Shown here one piece after another: positions 19,190 through 28,606 of a stretch of DNA of 60,460 bases. The stretch spans positions 1 to 60,460 of the forward strand of contig NZ_JAENYR010000015.1 of NCBI RefSeq assembly GCF_016841685.1, read 5' to 3'. This DNA comes from Thiohalomonas denitrificans. Its GTDB lineage: Bacteria > Pseudomonadota > Gammaproteobacteria > Thiohalomonadales > Thiohalomonadaceae. A model generated the notes under the pieces. That model saw nothing but the letters and a program-made list of their open reading frames with translations. It did no database searches and had not been told where the DNA came from. Numbering within the stretch: the first letter of the stretch is position 1; each line of letters opens with the position of its first letter. The translations under genes were made by a program, and so were the position numbers.

Positions 19190-20050
19190 ATGCGCTACGA
19201 AACCGGTTGTGTCAACCGTCTGGGAAACCGCGCTTCCAACCAGGACCGGCTGACGGCCATCGAAAGCGATGATGGCGTTCTTCTGGTTCTTGCCGACGGG
19301 ATGGGCGGCCTGGAGCAGGGGGAAATTGCTGCCCAGGCAGTTGTCGACGTTGCCAGCGAGCTCTACCTGAACTCACCCCGGCCCGTGCCGGATACCGGTC
19401 GCCTATTGTGCGATATCATCCATCGTTCCCACGATAAACTGATTGAGGACCTTTCCGCTGATCAGGAGCATTCCAGCTTTGGAACCACCGCCGTTCTCTG
19501 TCTGATTCAGCACGGAGAGGCGCACTGGGCCCATGTCGGAGATAGCCGCTTATACCTCTTTCGCGGTGGCCGCACCATCTATCGCACCCGTGACCATTCC
19601 TATGTGGAAAGTCTCTATCAACAGGGGCTGATCGATGATGAGGAGCGCTCCAGGCATCCACGCCGAAACCAGATTACCCAGTGTATCGGCTGCACTCGTT
19701 ATCGCCCCGAGGTGGCATTGGCAACACCCATAGCCTTGCAGGAAAAGGATGTCCTCCTGCTCTGCTCGGATGGCCTTTGGGATCCGGTCAGGGAGAGTGA
19801 ACTGGCCGATCTCCTCGGTTGTGCATCGACCCTGGAGGAATCGATGGAATTGATGGCGGATCGGGCGGAAAACAGTGCCTATCCCAACGCCGACAATATC
19901 AGTGTGGTCGCCCTGCGTTTTCTGAAGTGCTTGGGGCGCCGCCGTCCGGTCGAACTGGTGCGTGAACGCCCCGCACCGGAAAAGTTGGAGAGTGCGATCG
20001 ATCAAATTCAGCAGATCATCCACGAGTACGAAAAAGAGATGGATCGGTAG
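19190..20050 (+). CDS. PP2C-type protein phosphatase
   Basis: 286 residues. PPM/PP2C enzymes remove phosphate from Ser/Thr with two metal ions. The metal-binding residues are present in NQDRL, ADGMGGLEQGE, CSDGLWD and NADNISVVAL. After residue ~245 a short helical tail (LESAIDQIQQIIHEYEKE) extends beyond the catalytic domain. It is read with the kinase from one unit and is expected to reverse its action. Confidence 0.93.
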   Translation: MRYETGCVNRLGNRASNQDRLTAIESDDGVLLVLADGMGGLEQGEIAAQAVVDVASELYLNSPRPVPDTGRLLCDIIHRSHDKLIEDLSADQEHSSFGTTAVLCLIQHGEAHWAHVGDSRLYLFRGGRTIYRTRDHSYVESLYQQGLIDDEERSRHPRRNQITQCIGCTRYRPEVALATPIALQEKDVLLLCSDGLWDPVRESELADLLGCASTLEESMELMADRAENSAYPNADNISVVALRFLKCLGRRRPVELVRERPAPEKLESAIDQIQQIIHEYEKEMDR

Positions 20051-20143
20051 GAGCGGCAGCTGCCGCCCCGAAACCTCAAGCAGTACCGCCCAGTCCCGTC
20101 GCTCCTGCGGCAGGGCAACCGCATACTTTGAAGCGAGCGGTGT

Positions 20144-20194
20144 AAGTCCTTGATAGCAGGTCGTCGGCAACAGCGTACCTGCTATCCAGGACTT
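20144..20194. repeat. Intergenic inverted repeat
   Basis: Arms of about 18 bp (AAGTCCTTGATAGCAGGT and ACCTGCTATCCAGGACTT) pair with one bulge around a loop of about 14 nt. It lies between the phosphatase and rph. There is no T-run, so it is not a standard terminator. Confidence 0.55.
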
Positions 20195-20313
20195 GGTTCT
20201 CGCCGGCATCAAAAATGGGAGTATGCACCCTGGCTCCTGCGGCGTCTTGTTCGCACCGGGCTGTTGCTCCGTTTACAATACCCCGTCAAACCACCCATCC
20301 AGGAGTACTGACC

Positions 20314-21030
20314 ATGCGTCCGAGCGGACGAGCCCCCGACGAACTGCGCAACATTCGCTTCACCCGCAATTACACCAAGCACGCCGAGGGTTCCGTATTG
20401 GTCGAGTTCGGCGATACCAAAGTGATCTGCACGGCCAGTGTGGATGAGCGTATTCCACGTTTTCTCAAGGGCAAGGGCTGTGGCTGGGTGACCGCCGAAT
20501 ACGGAATGCTGCCCCGTTCCACCGGCTCGCGCATGGGGCGTGAGGCGGCTCAGGGTCGCCAGGGTGGGCGCACCATGGAGATCCAGCGCCTGATTGGGCG
20601 CTCCCTGCGAGCGGTGATGGACCGCGAGGCTCTCGGCGAGCGCACCGTCACCATCGATTGCGACGTGATCCAGGCCGACGGTGGCACCCGTACCGCCTCC
20701 ATTACCGGTGGCTTTGTGGCCCTCGCCGATGCCATGCAGCACCTTCTCAAGAAGCGGGTTATCAAAAAGAACCCGCTGCACGGCAAGATTGCCTCTGTCT
20801 CGGTGGGTATCTACGAGGGCACGCCGGTTCTGGACCTGGACTATGCGGAAGACTCCACCGCCGAGACGGACATGAACGTGGTGATGAACGACGGCAGGGC
20901 CTTTATTGAAGTCCAGGGTACCGCTGAAGGGCACGCCTTCCGGCGTGATGAGTTCGACGCCATGATCGATCTGGCCGAAGGCGGCATCGCCGATCTCATC
21001 CGCAAGCAGACCGAGGCGCTCGAAGGTTGA
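20314..21030 (+). CDS. rph: Ribonuclease PH
   Basis: 238 residues from the ATG at 20314, nine bases after an AGGAG site; the long upstream extension is rejected. RNase PH trims tRNA 3' ends by phosphorolysis and works as a hexamer. Landmarks: the start [16 protein letters not shown], the phosphate-binding [14 protein letters not shown] region, [19 protein letters not shown] and EVQGTAEG. The protein appears full-length and intact, unlike the rph-1 frameshift of laboratory E. coli. Confidence 0.97.
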   Translation: MRPSGRAPDELRNIRFTRNYTKHAEGSVLVEFGDTKVICTASVDERIPRFLKGKGCGWVTAEYGMLPRSTGSRMGREAAQGRQGGRTMEIQRLIGRSLRAVMDREALGERTVTIDCDVIQADGGTRTASITGGFVALADAMQHLLKKRVIKKNPLHGKIASVSVGIYEGTPVLDLDYAEDSTAETDMNVVMNDGRAFIEVQGTAEGHAFRRDEFDAMIDLAEGGIADLIRKQTEALEG

Positions 21031-21040
21031 AGTAAAGTTA

Positions 21041-21172
21041 ACCACGGGATGCACGGGGAGCACGGAGGGATAGGAAGGTTTAAAAGCCTTCCGGTTCCTG
21101 TTACTGCTTCTTCAGGTCCGGATCTCACGAGTGCAGCAAGGAAAGCCCCGTGTGCCCCGTGCACCCCGTGGT
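21041..21172. repeat. Large inverted repeat between rph and rdgB
   Basis: Arms of 25 bp at 21041-21065 and 21148-21172 are complementary with about three mismatches and consist of CACGGGG-type words. The 82-bp middle has a smaller hairpin (GGAAGGTTTAAAAGCCTTCC). A related sequence is at 486-563. It behaves like a dispersed extragenic element. Confidence 0.7.
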
Positions 21173-21194
21173 CAATAGTCATAAGGATTCTGAT

Positions 21195-21785
21195 ATGAAG
21201 CGAGTTGTACTGGCCAGTGGCAACAGGGGCAAGGTGCGGGAGATCAACGAGATCCTCGCCGGCCTGGATATCGAGGTGGTGCCGCAGACGGAGTTCGGTG
21301 TGGAAGAGGTCGATGAGACGGGACTGACATTCGTGGAGAACGCGATCCTGAAGGCCCGTAATGCCGCCGGGCATACCGGGCTGCCCGCCATCGCCGACGA
21401 TTCGGGTCTGGAGGTGGATGTCCTCAAGGGCGCACCCGGGATCTACTCCGCTCGTTATGCCGGCCCCGGCGCCACCGATCGGGCCAACCTGGAAAAGCTT
21501 CTCGAAGAGTTGAGCGGCATCGAAGACGCCAGACGCACCGCGCGCTTTCAGTGCCTGATGGTCTATATGGAACACGAAGCCGACCCCACCCCCATCATTT
21601 GCCAGGGCAGTTGGGAGGGGCGTATCACCCACGAGCCGAAGGGTGAAAGCGGCTTCGGCTACGACCCCGTCTTTTATGTTCCCGATCACGAGTGCACCGC
21701 CGCACAGCTTCCGGGGGAAGAGAAAAATCGCCTCTCCCACCGTGGTCAGGCCCTGCGGGCACTGGTTGAGGCGCTGAAGGCATAA
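21195..21785 (+). CDS. rdgB: XTP/dITP pyrophosphatase RdgB
   Basis: 196 residues from the ATG at 21195. This Ham1-family enzyme hydrolyses XTP, ITP and dITP to monophosphates, keeping deaminated purines out of nucleic acids. Diagnostic parts: [13 protein letters not shown] at the start, [15 protein letters not shown], the metal-site [21 protein letters not shown] and the substrate-binding [11 protein letters not shown]. It is followed by hemW, the usual neighbour. Confidence 0.97.
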   Translation: MKRVVLASGNRGKVREINEILAGLDIEVVPQTEFGVEEVDETGLTFVENAILKARNAAGHTGLPAIADDSGLEVDVLKGAPGIYSARYAGPGATDRANLEKLLEELSGIEDARRTARFQCLMVYMEHEADPTPIICQGSWEGRITHEPKGESGFGYDPVFYVPDHECTAAQLPGEEKNRLSHRGQALRALVEALKA

Positions 21786-22004
21786 ACAAACGGCGGATCA
21801 CCACGGAAGACATGGCGATCCGGACTAAACACCCTTCAGATATCTCGGTAGTCAAACTGCCATGCGCAACGCCTTCGTAGGTCGGGCTCTAGCCGACAAT
21901 GTCTCTGTTCTCTGTGGTTATGCTGCCGGGTTTCAGGGTTGGTGGAACGCACAGGCGCGCTCTTTGCCTAATGGAGTGTACTGTGCATTGGCCGTGACAA
22001 AATC

Positions 22005-23165
22005 ATGCTGAACTACACTTCCGTACTGCCGCTTTCGCTCTACATCCACTTCCCGTGGTGTGTGCGCAAGTGCCCCTATTGCGATTTCAATTCCCATGCG
22101 GTGCGGGACGGCATTCCCGAGGCGGCATTTATCGATGCGCTACTGGCCGATGTCGATGGCGAGCTGCCGAGGGTCTGGGGCCGGTCGCTGACCAGCATCT
22201 TTATCGGCGGCGGCACGCCCAGCCTGCTGAGTGCCGAGGCGCTGGACCGGCTGCTGTCGGGCCTGCGGGCCCGGTTCGGTTTCGAGCCGGACCTGGAGGT
22301 GACCCTGGAGGCCAATCCGGGCACACTGGAGCAGGGTCGGTTCGCCGAATACCGTGCGGCCGGGATCAACCGCCTCTCCATCGGCGTGCAGAGCTTCGAT
22401 GATGCCCGGCTGGAGGCCATCGGCCGTATCCATACGGGTGCGGAGGCCGCAGTCGCCGCCGAGGCGGCCCATCGCTGCGGGCTGGATAACTTCAATCTCG
22501 ACCTGATGTACGGCCTGCCCGGACAGAGTCCGGAGGCGGCCCTCTCCGACCTGGAGCAGGCGATTGCACTGGAACCGGCCCACCTCTCCTATTACCAGCT
22601 CACTCTGGAGCCGAATACCGCTTTTCACCAGGCGCCACCGCCGCTGCCCGATGATGAATCACTGTGGACGATGCATCGACAGGGCCGTGAGCGCCTTACC
22701 GCGGCGGGTTATCGGCCCTACGAAATCTCGGCCTTCGCCCGCCCCGGGCAGCAGTGTATTCATAACCTGAATTACTGGAGGTTCGGAGACTATCTCGGGA
22801 TTGGTCCCGGCGCCCACGGCAAACGCACCGACACGGCACTGGGGCGCATCGTGCGCTGCCGTAAGCCGCGCCATCCCGACGCCTGGCTGGCACAGGCCTC
22901 CTCCGGAGAGGTGATGGGTGAGCAGCATCGTGTGGGCCGTTTCGATGTGCCTCTGGAATTCATGATGAATGCGCTGCGACTGTTTGATGGCTTCGAGCCG
23001 CAACTCTTCGAGCAGCGTACCGGTTTGCCCCTGTACGCTGTCGAAAAACCGCTCAGGGTTGCCGAAGAGCGGGGACTGATTCATTGGGGCATCGATCGCA
23101 TCTCTGCCACGGAGCGGGGAAGAAACTACCTGAACGAACTGCTGGAGGGGTTTCTACCCGATTGA
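22005..23165 (+). CDS. hemW: Radical SAM heme chaperone HemW
   Basis: 386 residues, normal for HemW. HemW binds heme and delivers it to membrane respiratory proteins; it resembles HemN but lacks coproporphyrinogen oxidase activity. The [4Fe-4S] motif is CVRKCPYCDF, with the IFIGGGTPS segment for SAM binding and NFNLDLMYGLPGQ later. The HNLNYWRFGDYLGIGPGAHG stretch is typical of HemW. The C-terminal winged-helix-like domain is present. Start chosen as the first in-frame ATG. Confidence 0.95.
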   Translation: MLNYTSVLPLSLYIHFPWCVRKCPYCDFNSHAVRDGIPEAAFIDALLADVDGELPRVWGRSLTSIFIGGGTPSLLSAEALDRLLSGLRARFGFEPDLEVTLEANPGTLEQGRFAEYRAAGINRLSIGVQSFDDARLEAIGRIHTGAEAAVAAEAAHRCGLDNFNLDLMYGLPGQSPEAALSDLEQAIALEPAHLSYYQLTLEPNTAFHQAPPPLPDDESLWTMHRQGRERLTAAGYRPYEISAFARPGQQCIHNLNYWRFGDYLGIGPGAHGKRTDTALGRIVRCRKPRHPDAWLAQASSGEVMGEQHRVGRFDVPLEFMMNALRLFDGFEPQLFEQRTGLPLYAVEKPLRVAEERGLIHWGIDRISATERGRNYLNELLEGFLPD

Positions 23166-23172
23166 GGTGAGC

Positions 23173-23361
23173 ATGCAACAGTCCGCCAAGACGGAATGCC
23201 CCTACTGCGGAGAGCCGCTGGAACTGGTGATTGACCCATCGGTGGCCGAACAGGATTATATCGAGGACTGCGAGGTCTGCTGCCGGCCCCTGCGTGTCCT
23301 GGTCTCCGGGGCGGGCGGCCAATCCCTCCGTATCGAGGTGCGGCGTGAAGATGAGTGCTGA
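23173..23361 (+). CDS. CPXCG motif-containing cysteine-rich protein
   Basis: 62 residues from the ATG at 23173, which has a TGAGGTGA site just before it; a GTG two codons earlier is possible. Four cysteines in CPYCG and CEVCC form a small zinc-ribbon. The middle (VIDPSVAEQDYIEDCEVCCRP) matches the CPXCG small-protein family, whose role is unknown. It overlaps the next gene by 11 nt, so both are made from one message. Confidence 0.85.
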   Translation: MQQSAKTECPYCGEPLELVIDPSVAEQDYIEDCEVCCRPLRVLVSGAGGQSLRIEVRREDEC

Positions 23362-23614
23362 CTACCGCCCTATCGATTGTGCAGTTTACTCCGGTTATGA
23401 ACTGGCGATCATGCATCGGCAGAGGCTTCGAATGCACTGGCGCGATGTCGATGGCAACTGCTGCATCGGCACCCTGCGACCCCTCGACCTGAAAACCGAA
23501 GCGAGCAAGGAGGAGTTCCTGTTCGTGGAGGACCTCGATGGCCGACACTTTCGCATCCGGCTGGACCGGATTGTCTCTGCCGAGGCGGTCATCCTGCAAA
23601 AGGATGTCCGGTGA
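23351..23614 (+). CDS. rof: Rof-like inhibitor of Rho
   Basis: 87 residues from the ATG at 23351 inside the end of the previous gene. It matches Rof (YaeO): the start YRPIDCAVYSGYELA, the middle LRMHWRD...GTLRPLDLKT and the end LRIRLDRIVSAEAV-like line up with E. coli Rof (84 residues). Rof binds Rho and blocks its RNA access, giving antitermination. Fold and order are clear, but sequence identity is modest, so the role is inferred. Confidence 0.8.
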   Translation: MSADYRPIDCAVYSGYELAIMHRQRLRMHWRDVDGNCCIGTLRPLDLKTEASKEEFLFVEDLDGRHFRIRLDRIVSAEAVILQKDVR

Positions 23615-23820
23615 CCATCGCCACCTTTTTTTCGCTGTTGATCAACATTGCGGTGGGAATCTATTTTGCCCGCTATTACCCGCGTCAGGTCGAACGGCAG
23701 TTCCGGGGCAGGCGGGTGCCACCCTTTTTCGCGGTATTGGCCGCGATCCTCAGGCCCATCGGCTATCTGTTGATTATCGCTTCGGCCGGTTATGCCGTTT
23801 ACATCGGCATAACCGGCTAG
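23611..23820 (+). CDS. Small two-helix membrane protein
   Basis: 69 residues from a GTG that overlaps the rof stop by 4 nt. Two hydrophobic helices (about 4-20 and 43-66) flank a basic loop (RYYPRQVERQFRGRR). I recognise no family. The tight overlap with rof and the CPXCG gene indicates one small operon behind hemW. Confidence 0.65.
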   Translation: MTIATFFSLLINIAVGIYFARYYPRQVERQFRGRRVPPFFAVLAAILRPIGYLLIIASAGYAVYIGITG

Positions 23821-24021
23821 TGGTCAGAGCGTCATCGGGTTGCGACGGGCCAAAGCCCGACCTGCATCGCCGGCGACAGGGCCTGTGCGCCCTTTCCAAG
23901 TAGCAACCGGACGAAAAGTGCATGGCGCCTAACCGAACTCTATTCGGAGACATCTCACCGGTAGGAGGCGCGCCCTCGCGGCGATTTTCGTCAAATGCAG
24001 AGCGCCTGACCCACCTACGAC

Positions 24022-24783
24022 TCAGATCCGGCCCTCATGGACCACGTTATAGAGACCCTCGGGGTTACGGCGGCCGAGCATGGCGAGGTTTTCCTCGAGG
24101 GCGGGACTGGCGCCCGGGCGGGTGCCGAGGTTTGCGTTCAACCGATAGGTGCCGTTCGGCTCGAGCTTGAGCTCTCCCTCCAGTCGCAGCGGACCGCCAT
24201 CATCGCGGATTTCGGCGTCGATACCTCCGCCCTCACGCGGTTTCAGCACCACGCGGAGGTCGCCCAGGGAGGCGTCCAGCGGGGAGATGAAGGCGGCATC
24301 ACTCCAGATAACGCTCCCCTCGGCGGATACGGGGCGACCCTCTTCCAGTTTCAACTCTTGCAGGGCGAGGGTGATATCGCCGCCCAGGCTGAGAGGGATG
24401 GGCAGAAAGCCCGCAAATTCGTTCGCCGGGGAATGGGCCTCGACATTCTTTAGAAGCGCCCGGCCATCCGGGGCGGCGCTGCCATAGCCCTGTAGCCGGG
24501 CACCTTGCCAGGTCATATTCCAGTCGCCACCGATGCGCCCTGTCAGCAGTGCGAACGGATTGAGATCCCAATGGATCTGCTGGAGTCCGATTCCGTCGAT
24601 CCTGAGCGACTCCATCCGGCCGGACCAGATGCTGCCGGCCACGCCGCTCACGGCGACCGATACGCCCTGGGACTTCAGCTGCGGGAGCGCGAACCCAAGG
24701 GCTTTTTGTGCCGGCAGCATGACCACGGCAAACAGCAGATAGGCGACCAGTCCGAGGGCTAGATAACCGGCGGTGCGTTTCAT
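24022..24783 (-). CDS. gspN: Type II secretion protein GspN
   Basis: 253 residues with one N-terminal membrane helix (about 5-25) and a strand-rich periplasmic domain. GspN is an accessory inner-membrane subunit present in some type II systems. The SGVAGSIWSGR segment and QIHWDLNPFALLTGRIGG are typical. It is last in the gsp block and overlaps gspM by 4 nt. Confidence 0.88.
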   Translation of the reverse strand: MKRTAGYLALGLVAYLLFAVVMLPAQKALGFALPQLKSQGVSVAVSGVAGSIWSGRMESLRIDGIGLQQIHWDLNPFALLTGRIGGDWNMTWQGARLQGYGSAAPDGRALLKNVEAHSPANEFAGFLPIPLSLGGDITLALQELKLEEGRPVSAEGSVIWSDAAFISPLDASLGDLRVVLKPREGGGIDAEIRDDGGPLRLEGELKLEPNGTYRLNANLGTRPGASPALEENLAMLGRRNPEGLYNVVHEGRI

Positions 24784-25262
24784 CCCCTTTCCTCCAGGAC
24801 GAGTCGTGCGTTGACCAGGCCCGCTGACTCCCCGGGATCCACTACCAGCGTCGAGATGGAGACCCCGTGCTGCTCCATCAGTGTTCCGAGCCAGCGCATA
24901 ACGTCATCGAAGGGCGCGTTTTCCAGCCAGACGCGCACCGAACGCTGGCCATCGGGCTGAATTCGCTTGAGTGCCTCGGAGAAGCCATGGCTGCGAGCGG
25001 TACGGTCGGTCGTCGCCAGCAGTGAGGTGGTATTGGTCACCGGCTGTGAAGCGCTACCACGCAACTCCTTGACCTCCACCGCAGCCTGGCGCATCCAGGC
25101 GAGCGTGGCACGCTGCTCGGCTACATTCTTCTCGAGCTGGACGATATGCGAACGGTAGGGGTCCCAAACCATTACGTAGAGGAGCAGCAGGCCGAGAGCG
25201 ACCGCTCCAGCGAGTAGCGTTCGACGCTCTCTGGGCTGCAGGTTCTGCAAGAACTGTTTCAT
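24780..25262 (-). CDS. gspM: Type II secretion protein GspM
   Basis: 160 residues. One membrane helix (RTLLAGAVALGLLLLYVMVW, about 14-33) is followed by a coiled-coil stretch and a small periplasmic ferredoxin-like domain. GspM pairs with GspL and links the ATPase GspE to the inner-membrane platform. It overlaps gspL and gspN by 4 nt each. Confidence 0.88.
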   Translation of the reverse strand: MKQFLQNLQPRERRTLLAGAVALGLLLLYVMVWDPYRSHIVQLEKNVAEQRATLAWMRQAAVEVKELRGSASQPVTNTTSLLATTDRTARSHGFSEALKRIQPDGQRSVRVWLENAPFDDVMRWLGTLMEQHGVSISTLVVDPGESAGLVNARLVLEERG

Positions 25263-26470
25263 GCCCCGGCCCCCTGGATGGTCAGTCGGCTCTCCACCCG
25301 GTCGTTCCGGGCACTGGCACTGGCGATATCGACCTGGAGTCCACCGGTGGCTATAAGCTGCTCTTTGAGAGCGTCGAGATTCTGGAGATTAGCAAGGGTC
25401 AGGTCGATCTCCAGTTGCGCCTGGCGATAGCGCAGTCCCTGCAGTTGCAGGCCCTGGGTCTGGTTAAGAACGGGGCTCACGGTCGCCAGCAATCCGGTAA
25501 ACGGGTCGTAGCCGCCGCCGCGCTGCAGGGCTTCAAGGTGCTGTTGCATCTGCTGGCGCGGCGCGACCACCCGGCGCGCATCCGGGAAGGTATCCCGGTA
25601 GAGTGCCTCAATTTCGGTCTGTAGCCGGGCGTCATCACGGCTCAGCTGCCACCAGTGCTGGATCGAGAGTCCTCCCTGGATGGTCAAGATGACTGCCGCC
25701 AAAATTGCGGCGTTACGCCAGGGCCGCCAGCGACGGCCGATCTCTTCGCGGTGTCCATAACCCCCCTGAAGGAGATTCACTGGGTGAGTTTCGCTTACCC
25801 CGCGCGCCAACACCGCGAGCGGATCCGGGCACTGCTCCGTCTCGAATGGAATGTCTTCAACCAGTGCCGAAGTGCCGACTTCACCGCTCCGGCAGTCGAA
25901 TAGCCGGATTCGATCGGGTGGCTCTGCGGCGCCCTCGACGGCCATGGCGAGCACTTCTTCGACGGAGTCGATGTCGAGACCCAGCCCCGCGTTGATTCCG
26001 GTTCGCAGCAGGCCTTCATCAGGTCCCAGAAGCAGCGACCAGTTACCATCTTCAAATGGCAGCGTTACGCTCTCCGGGTGCAGCGCATGGGGACGGAGGC
26101 CGGCGTCGTGCAGTTGGCGCAGCCAGTCATCCATACGCTCCTTCGCTACGACAGCCGCATGGGCCGTCCCGTCGCTCTCAATGCTGCCGACGGCGAAATG
26201 CAGGGCTTCAACATCGCCGGCCATGCGATCTTCCAGGGCGAAGGGCAGGGCCTGTATGACCCGTTGTCGTTTGCGGGTGGGGACCTTAGTGGAGGTGAGC
26301 AGGCAATCAGTGCCCGGTACCAGCACGACGACACGGGCACCCTGGGCACGACCTGCGATATCACTCAGTGGGGATAGGCCTTGTTCGATTCCGCTTTCGC
26401 CTTCAGCCCGCCATGCCATCGTCTCGTCCGGAGTGTCAACGAGGCGGATGTAAATGGTTTCCTTCATCAA
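25259..26470 (-). CDS. gspL: Type II secretion protein GspL
   Basis: 403 residues. The N-terminal ~240 residues form the actin-like cytoplasmic domain that binds GspE, including VVLVPGTDCLLTSTKVPTRKRQRVIQALPFALED-type sequence. A membrane helix (AAILAAVILTIQGGLS) follows near residue 255, then a periplasmic ferredoxin-like domain. It starts within the gspK stop (ATGA overlap); a second ATG one codon later is possible. Confidence 0.92.
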   Translation of the reverse strand: MMKETIYIRLVDTPDETMAWRAEGESGIEQGLSPLSDIAGRAQGARVVVLVPGTDCLLTSTKVPTRKRQRVIQALPFALEDRMAGDVEALHFAVGSIESDGTAHAAVVAKERMDDWLRQLHDAGLRPHALHPESVTLPFEDGNWSLLLGPDEGLLRTGINAGLGLDIDSVEEVLAMAVEGAAEPPDRIRLFDCRSGEVGTSALVEDIPFETEQCPDPLAVLARGVSETHPVNLLQGGYGHREEIGRRWRPWRNAAILAAVILTIQGGLSIQHWWQLSRDDARLQTEIEALYRDTFPDARRVVAPRQQMQQHLEALQRGGGYDPFTGLLATVSPVLNQTQGLQLQGLRYRQAQLEIDLTLANLQNLDALKEQLIATGGLQVDIASASARNDRVESRLTIQGAGA

Positions 26471-27378
26471 AAAGCTCCTTGTGCGCGGCGCAAAATGCGG
26501 CTCCCGTCTGCATCACGCCACAGTGTACTATGCATGCGCAGGCGGATTCGTCCCACCTCGACATCACCGTGGATGCCGAACCAGTTGCTGGAGACGGTGA
26601 TCTTCGCCAAATTCTTACGGCCCGCGACGGCCTGCTGCTTGAAGAAGTCGTTGGCCGATTGGAAGCCCTCATCGCCACGTGCCGCCACCAGTGCCTCGGC
26701 ATCGGCTTCGGTCAATCCGGCGGCGAGACTCATCATTACGGGGAGCGGCGCGGTGTTGACGTTGATCTCCGTTCGCTTCGGTAGTGCCGTCACATAGGGG
26801 GCCAGCGCCTCCCAAGTCTCGGTATCGACGCCAGCCACCAGACGCAATTCGCTGACATCGACCATCGGCCCGTTGGCCGTCCGGTAGGCGGGATCCCGCG
26901 ACAAGTAGCTGCCGTCCTCGGCACCCGAGGGGACCAGGACGTTACTATCACTGTCCAGCCAGTCTGCGATCGGATCGGCCAGTTCCGCATCAAGGGAGAG
27001 GGCCGCGAGCAGCCGACGGAAGTGGCGGAGGTCAGGTCCGCTGATTTGATCATTTTCCACCAGGTTGTTGATGTTGAAGCGACCCTGGAGATCTTCCAGA
27101 AAACCGCCAACCTGACCACCCTCCACCTCGATGGGTGGCAAAATAGTGGTCCAGTCTTCGTTGAGATGATCGGTGTCGTTGTCTTTCCGATCGTCGCGCA
27201 GGATCTGCGCGGCCCAATCCTCGATACCGAGCAGATAGAGATACGCCTGCTCGCCCTCCAGCAGATTGCCGGTACGGCGGATATCCACCTGCTGCCGAGC
27301 CACCATCGACACGGCGGCGGTGGTCGCGAGGGCGACGACCAATAGCGCCGTCACCAGGGCGACACCACGTTGCCTCAT
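26467..27378 (-). CDS. gspK: Type II secretion minor pseudopilin GspK
   Basis: 303 residues from the ATG at 27378. GspK caps the pseudopilus tip with GspI and GspJ. The prepilin leader MRQRG precedes a helix without the Glu5 of other pseudopilins (GVALVTALLVVALA), which is normal for GspK. Residues ~90-260 form the large alpha domain (GRFNINNLV, ADWLDSDSN). It overlaps gspJ by 4 nt. Confidence 0.94.
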   Translation of the reverse strand: MRQRGVALVTALLVVALATTAAVSMVARQQVDIRRTGNLLEGEQAYLYLLGIEDWAAQILRDDRKDNDTDHLNEDWTTILPPIEVEGGQVGGFLEDLQGRFNINNLVENDQISGPDLRHFRRLLAALSLDAELADPIADWLDSDSNVLVPSGAEDGSYLSRDPAYRTANGPMVDVSELRLVAGVDTETWEALAPYVTALPKRTEINVNTAPLPVMMSLAAGLTEADAEALVAARGDEGFQSANDFFKQQAVAGRKNLAKITVSSNWFGIHGDVEVGRIRLRMHSTLWRDADGSRILRRAQGAF

Positions 27379-27974
27379 ACGCCGCCTCCGGGCACCATCC
27401 AGAGGCGCTCCACGACTCCCCAGTCTTCCAATTCCAGTGAAACCGAGATCGCCAGGGGCAGGGCCGGGCTGTTTCCCTGCGGCGGTGGCCAGGTATCGGA
27501 CCACTCCCGGTCGGCATCCAGGAAGCGGATCGTGAGCTCTCGCACTTCTCTGAGCATCGGCACCGAATAAGGTTCGCTGTCATGGGCGCGGTCGAGTACC
27601 CGCCAGACGGATCGGAACAGGTTATCGTCCCTGAGCTCCCACGCGACCCGTTGCAGGGTGCTGCGCTGCGCGCCGGTGGGATTGGCCCATCCGCTTCGGG
27701 TCAGCTCCAGAGCACGGTGTCCTTCGCCCCCGATGAGTGCTGGCCGGGTATCCCCGAGTTCATCGCGGATCGGGCGATCGACAATCTGAATTACATCGCG
27801 GCCCAAAAACAGCATCGTCCGCTCGACCTCGGCGAGGCGTCCCGCGTGTTGGGCGGTCTGCTCCCGCGCATCCAGTACCGTTCGCAGTCCGCTGAACGCC
27901 ATCGCTGCCACGACACCGAAAACCCCCAGCGCCACCAGCAATTCCAGTAGGGTGAAGCCGCGGTGTTTCCTCAT
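27375..27974 (-). CDS. gspJ: Type II secretion minor pseudopilin GspJ
   Basis: 199 residues. The class III prepilin signal RGFTLLELLVALGVFGV, cut after Gly6 with Glu5 of the mature protein, is complete. The globular part carries the RTMLFLGRDVIQIVDRPIRDE-type stretch seen in GspJ. It overlaps both neighbours by 4 nt. Confidence 0.94.
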   Translation of the reverse strand: MRKHRGFTLLELLVALGVFGVVAAMAFSGLRTVLDAREQTAQHAGRLAEVERTMLFLGRDVIQIVDRPIRDELGDTRPALIGGEGHRALELTRSGWANPTGAQRSTLQRVAWELRDDNLFRSVWRVLDRAHDSEPYSVPMLREVRELTIRFLDADREWSDTWPPPQGNSPALPLAISVSLELEDWGVVERLWMVPGGGV

Positions 27975-28351
27975 TGTTGTGGCTCCGGCAGGAATCCGGT
28001 CCGTCGCACCACGGGGTTATCGCGCCGTTCGAGAGGAAATACGGAGACCTCTACCCGGCGTATGGCCTTGTTGGAGGTTTTGGAGATCTCGGCCTGCCAA
28101 TGCCACTCCCGGCCACCCATTTCCGAGTCACCGCGGCGTATGCCGGTGGCGGGCCACTGCTCCTCCAGCCGTAGCTCGGAAACCTGGTTCATCGCAACCC
28201 AGTGGGCGAAGGTCTTGTCACGCAAGTATGCAGCGTTGTTTGCGTTGTCCCCGCCGACCTTGATCAGGGTGCCGAGCGCCAGTGCCAGAACGGCAAGCGC
28301 CACCAGCACCTCCAATAGGGTAAAGCCGGCTTGTCTTTGAGATTTGGACAT
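27971..28351 (-). CDS. gspI: Type II secretion minor pseudopilin GspI
   Basis: 126 residues from the ATG at 28351, which leaves a short leader MSKSQRQAG before FTLLEVLVALAVLALALG. Longer readings (ATG at 28369 or 28585) are less likely. GspI starts the tip complex of the pseudopilus. Unusually it is the first gene of the block: no gspH, gspG or other upstream member precedes it. Instead a divergent rhombosortase gene begins 255 bp away. Confidence 0.92.
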   Translation of the reverse strand: MSKSQRQAGFTLLEVLVALAVLALALGTLIKVGGDNANNAAYLRDKTFAHWVAMNQVSELRLEEQWPATGIRRGDSEMGGREWHWQAEISKTSNKAIRRVEVSVFPLERRDNPVVRRTGFLPEPQQ

Positions 28352-28606
28352 TGAAGCTAAAAGGTGCATCCGTGTTAACACACCGGCGATTGGAGGGTTT
28401 TTTGCACCGAACGTTTCATAAATCCATGGCCAAAGCATAATGATGTGACGCAGGTTTATTATCGCACGCAGGAGCGGCAGAGCCGCGATAATCCGGTTAA
28501 TGCCCTGCGAGCCCCTGGCCTCCGGCGCTCCTGCGCTGCGGGCAATGATGCCTGGAGCTGTCAGGATCCCCGATTTCGGGAGCAAGTTCGGGCCATAATA
28601 ACGGAA

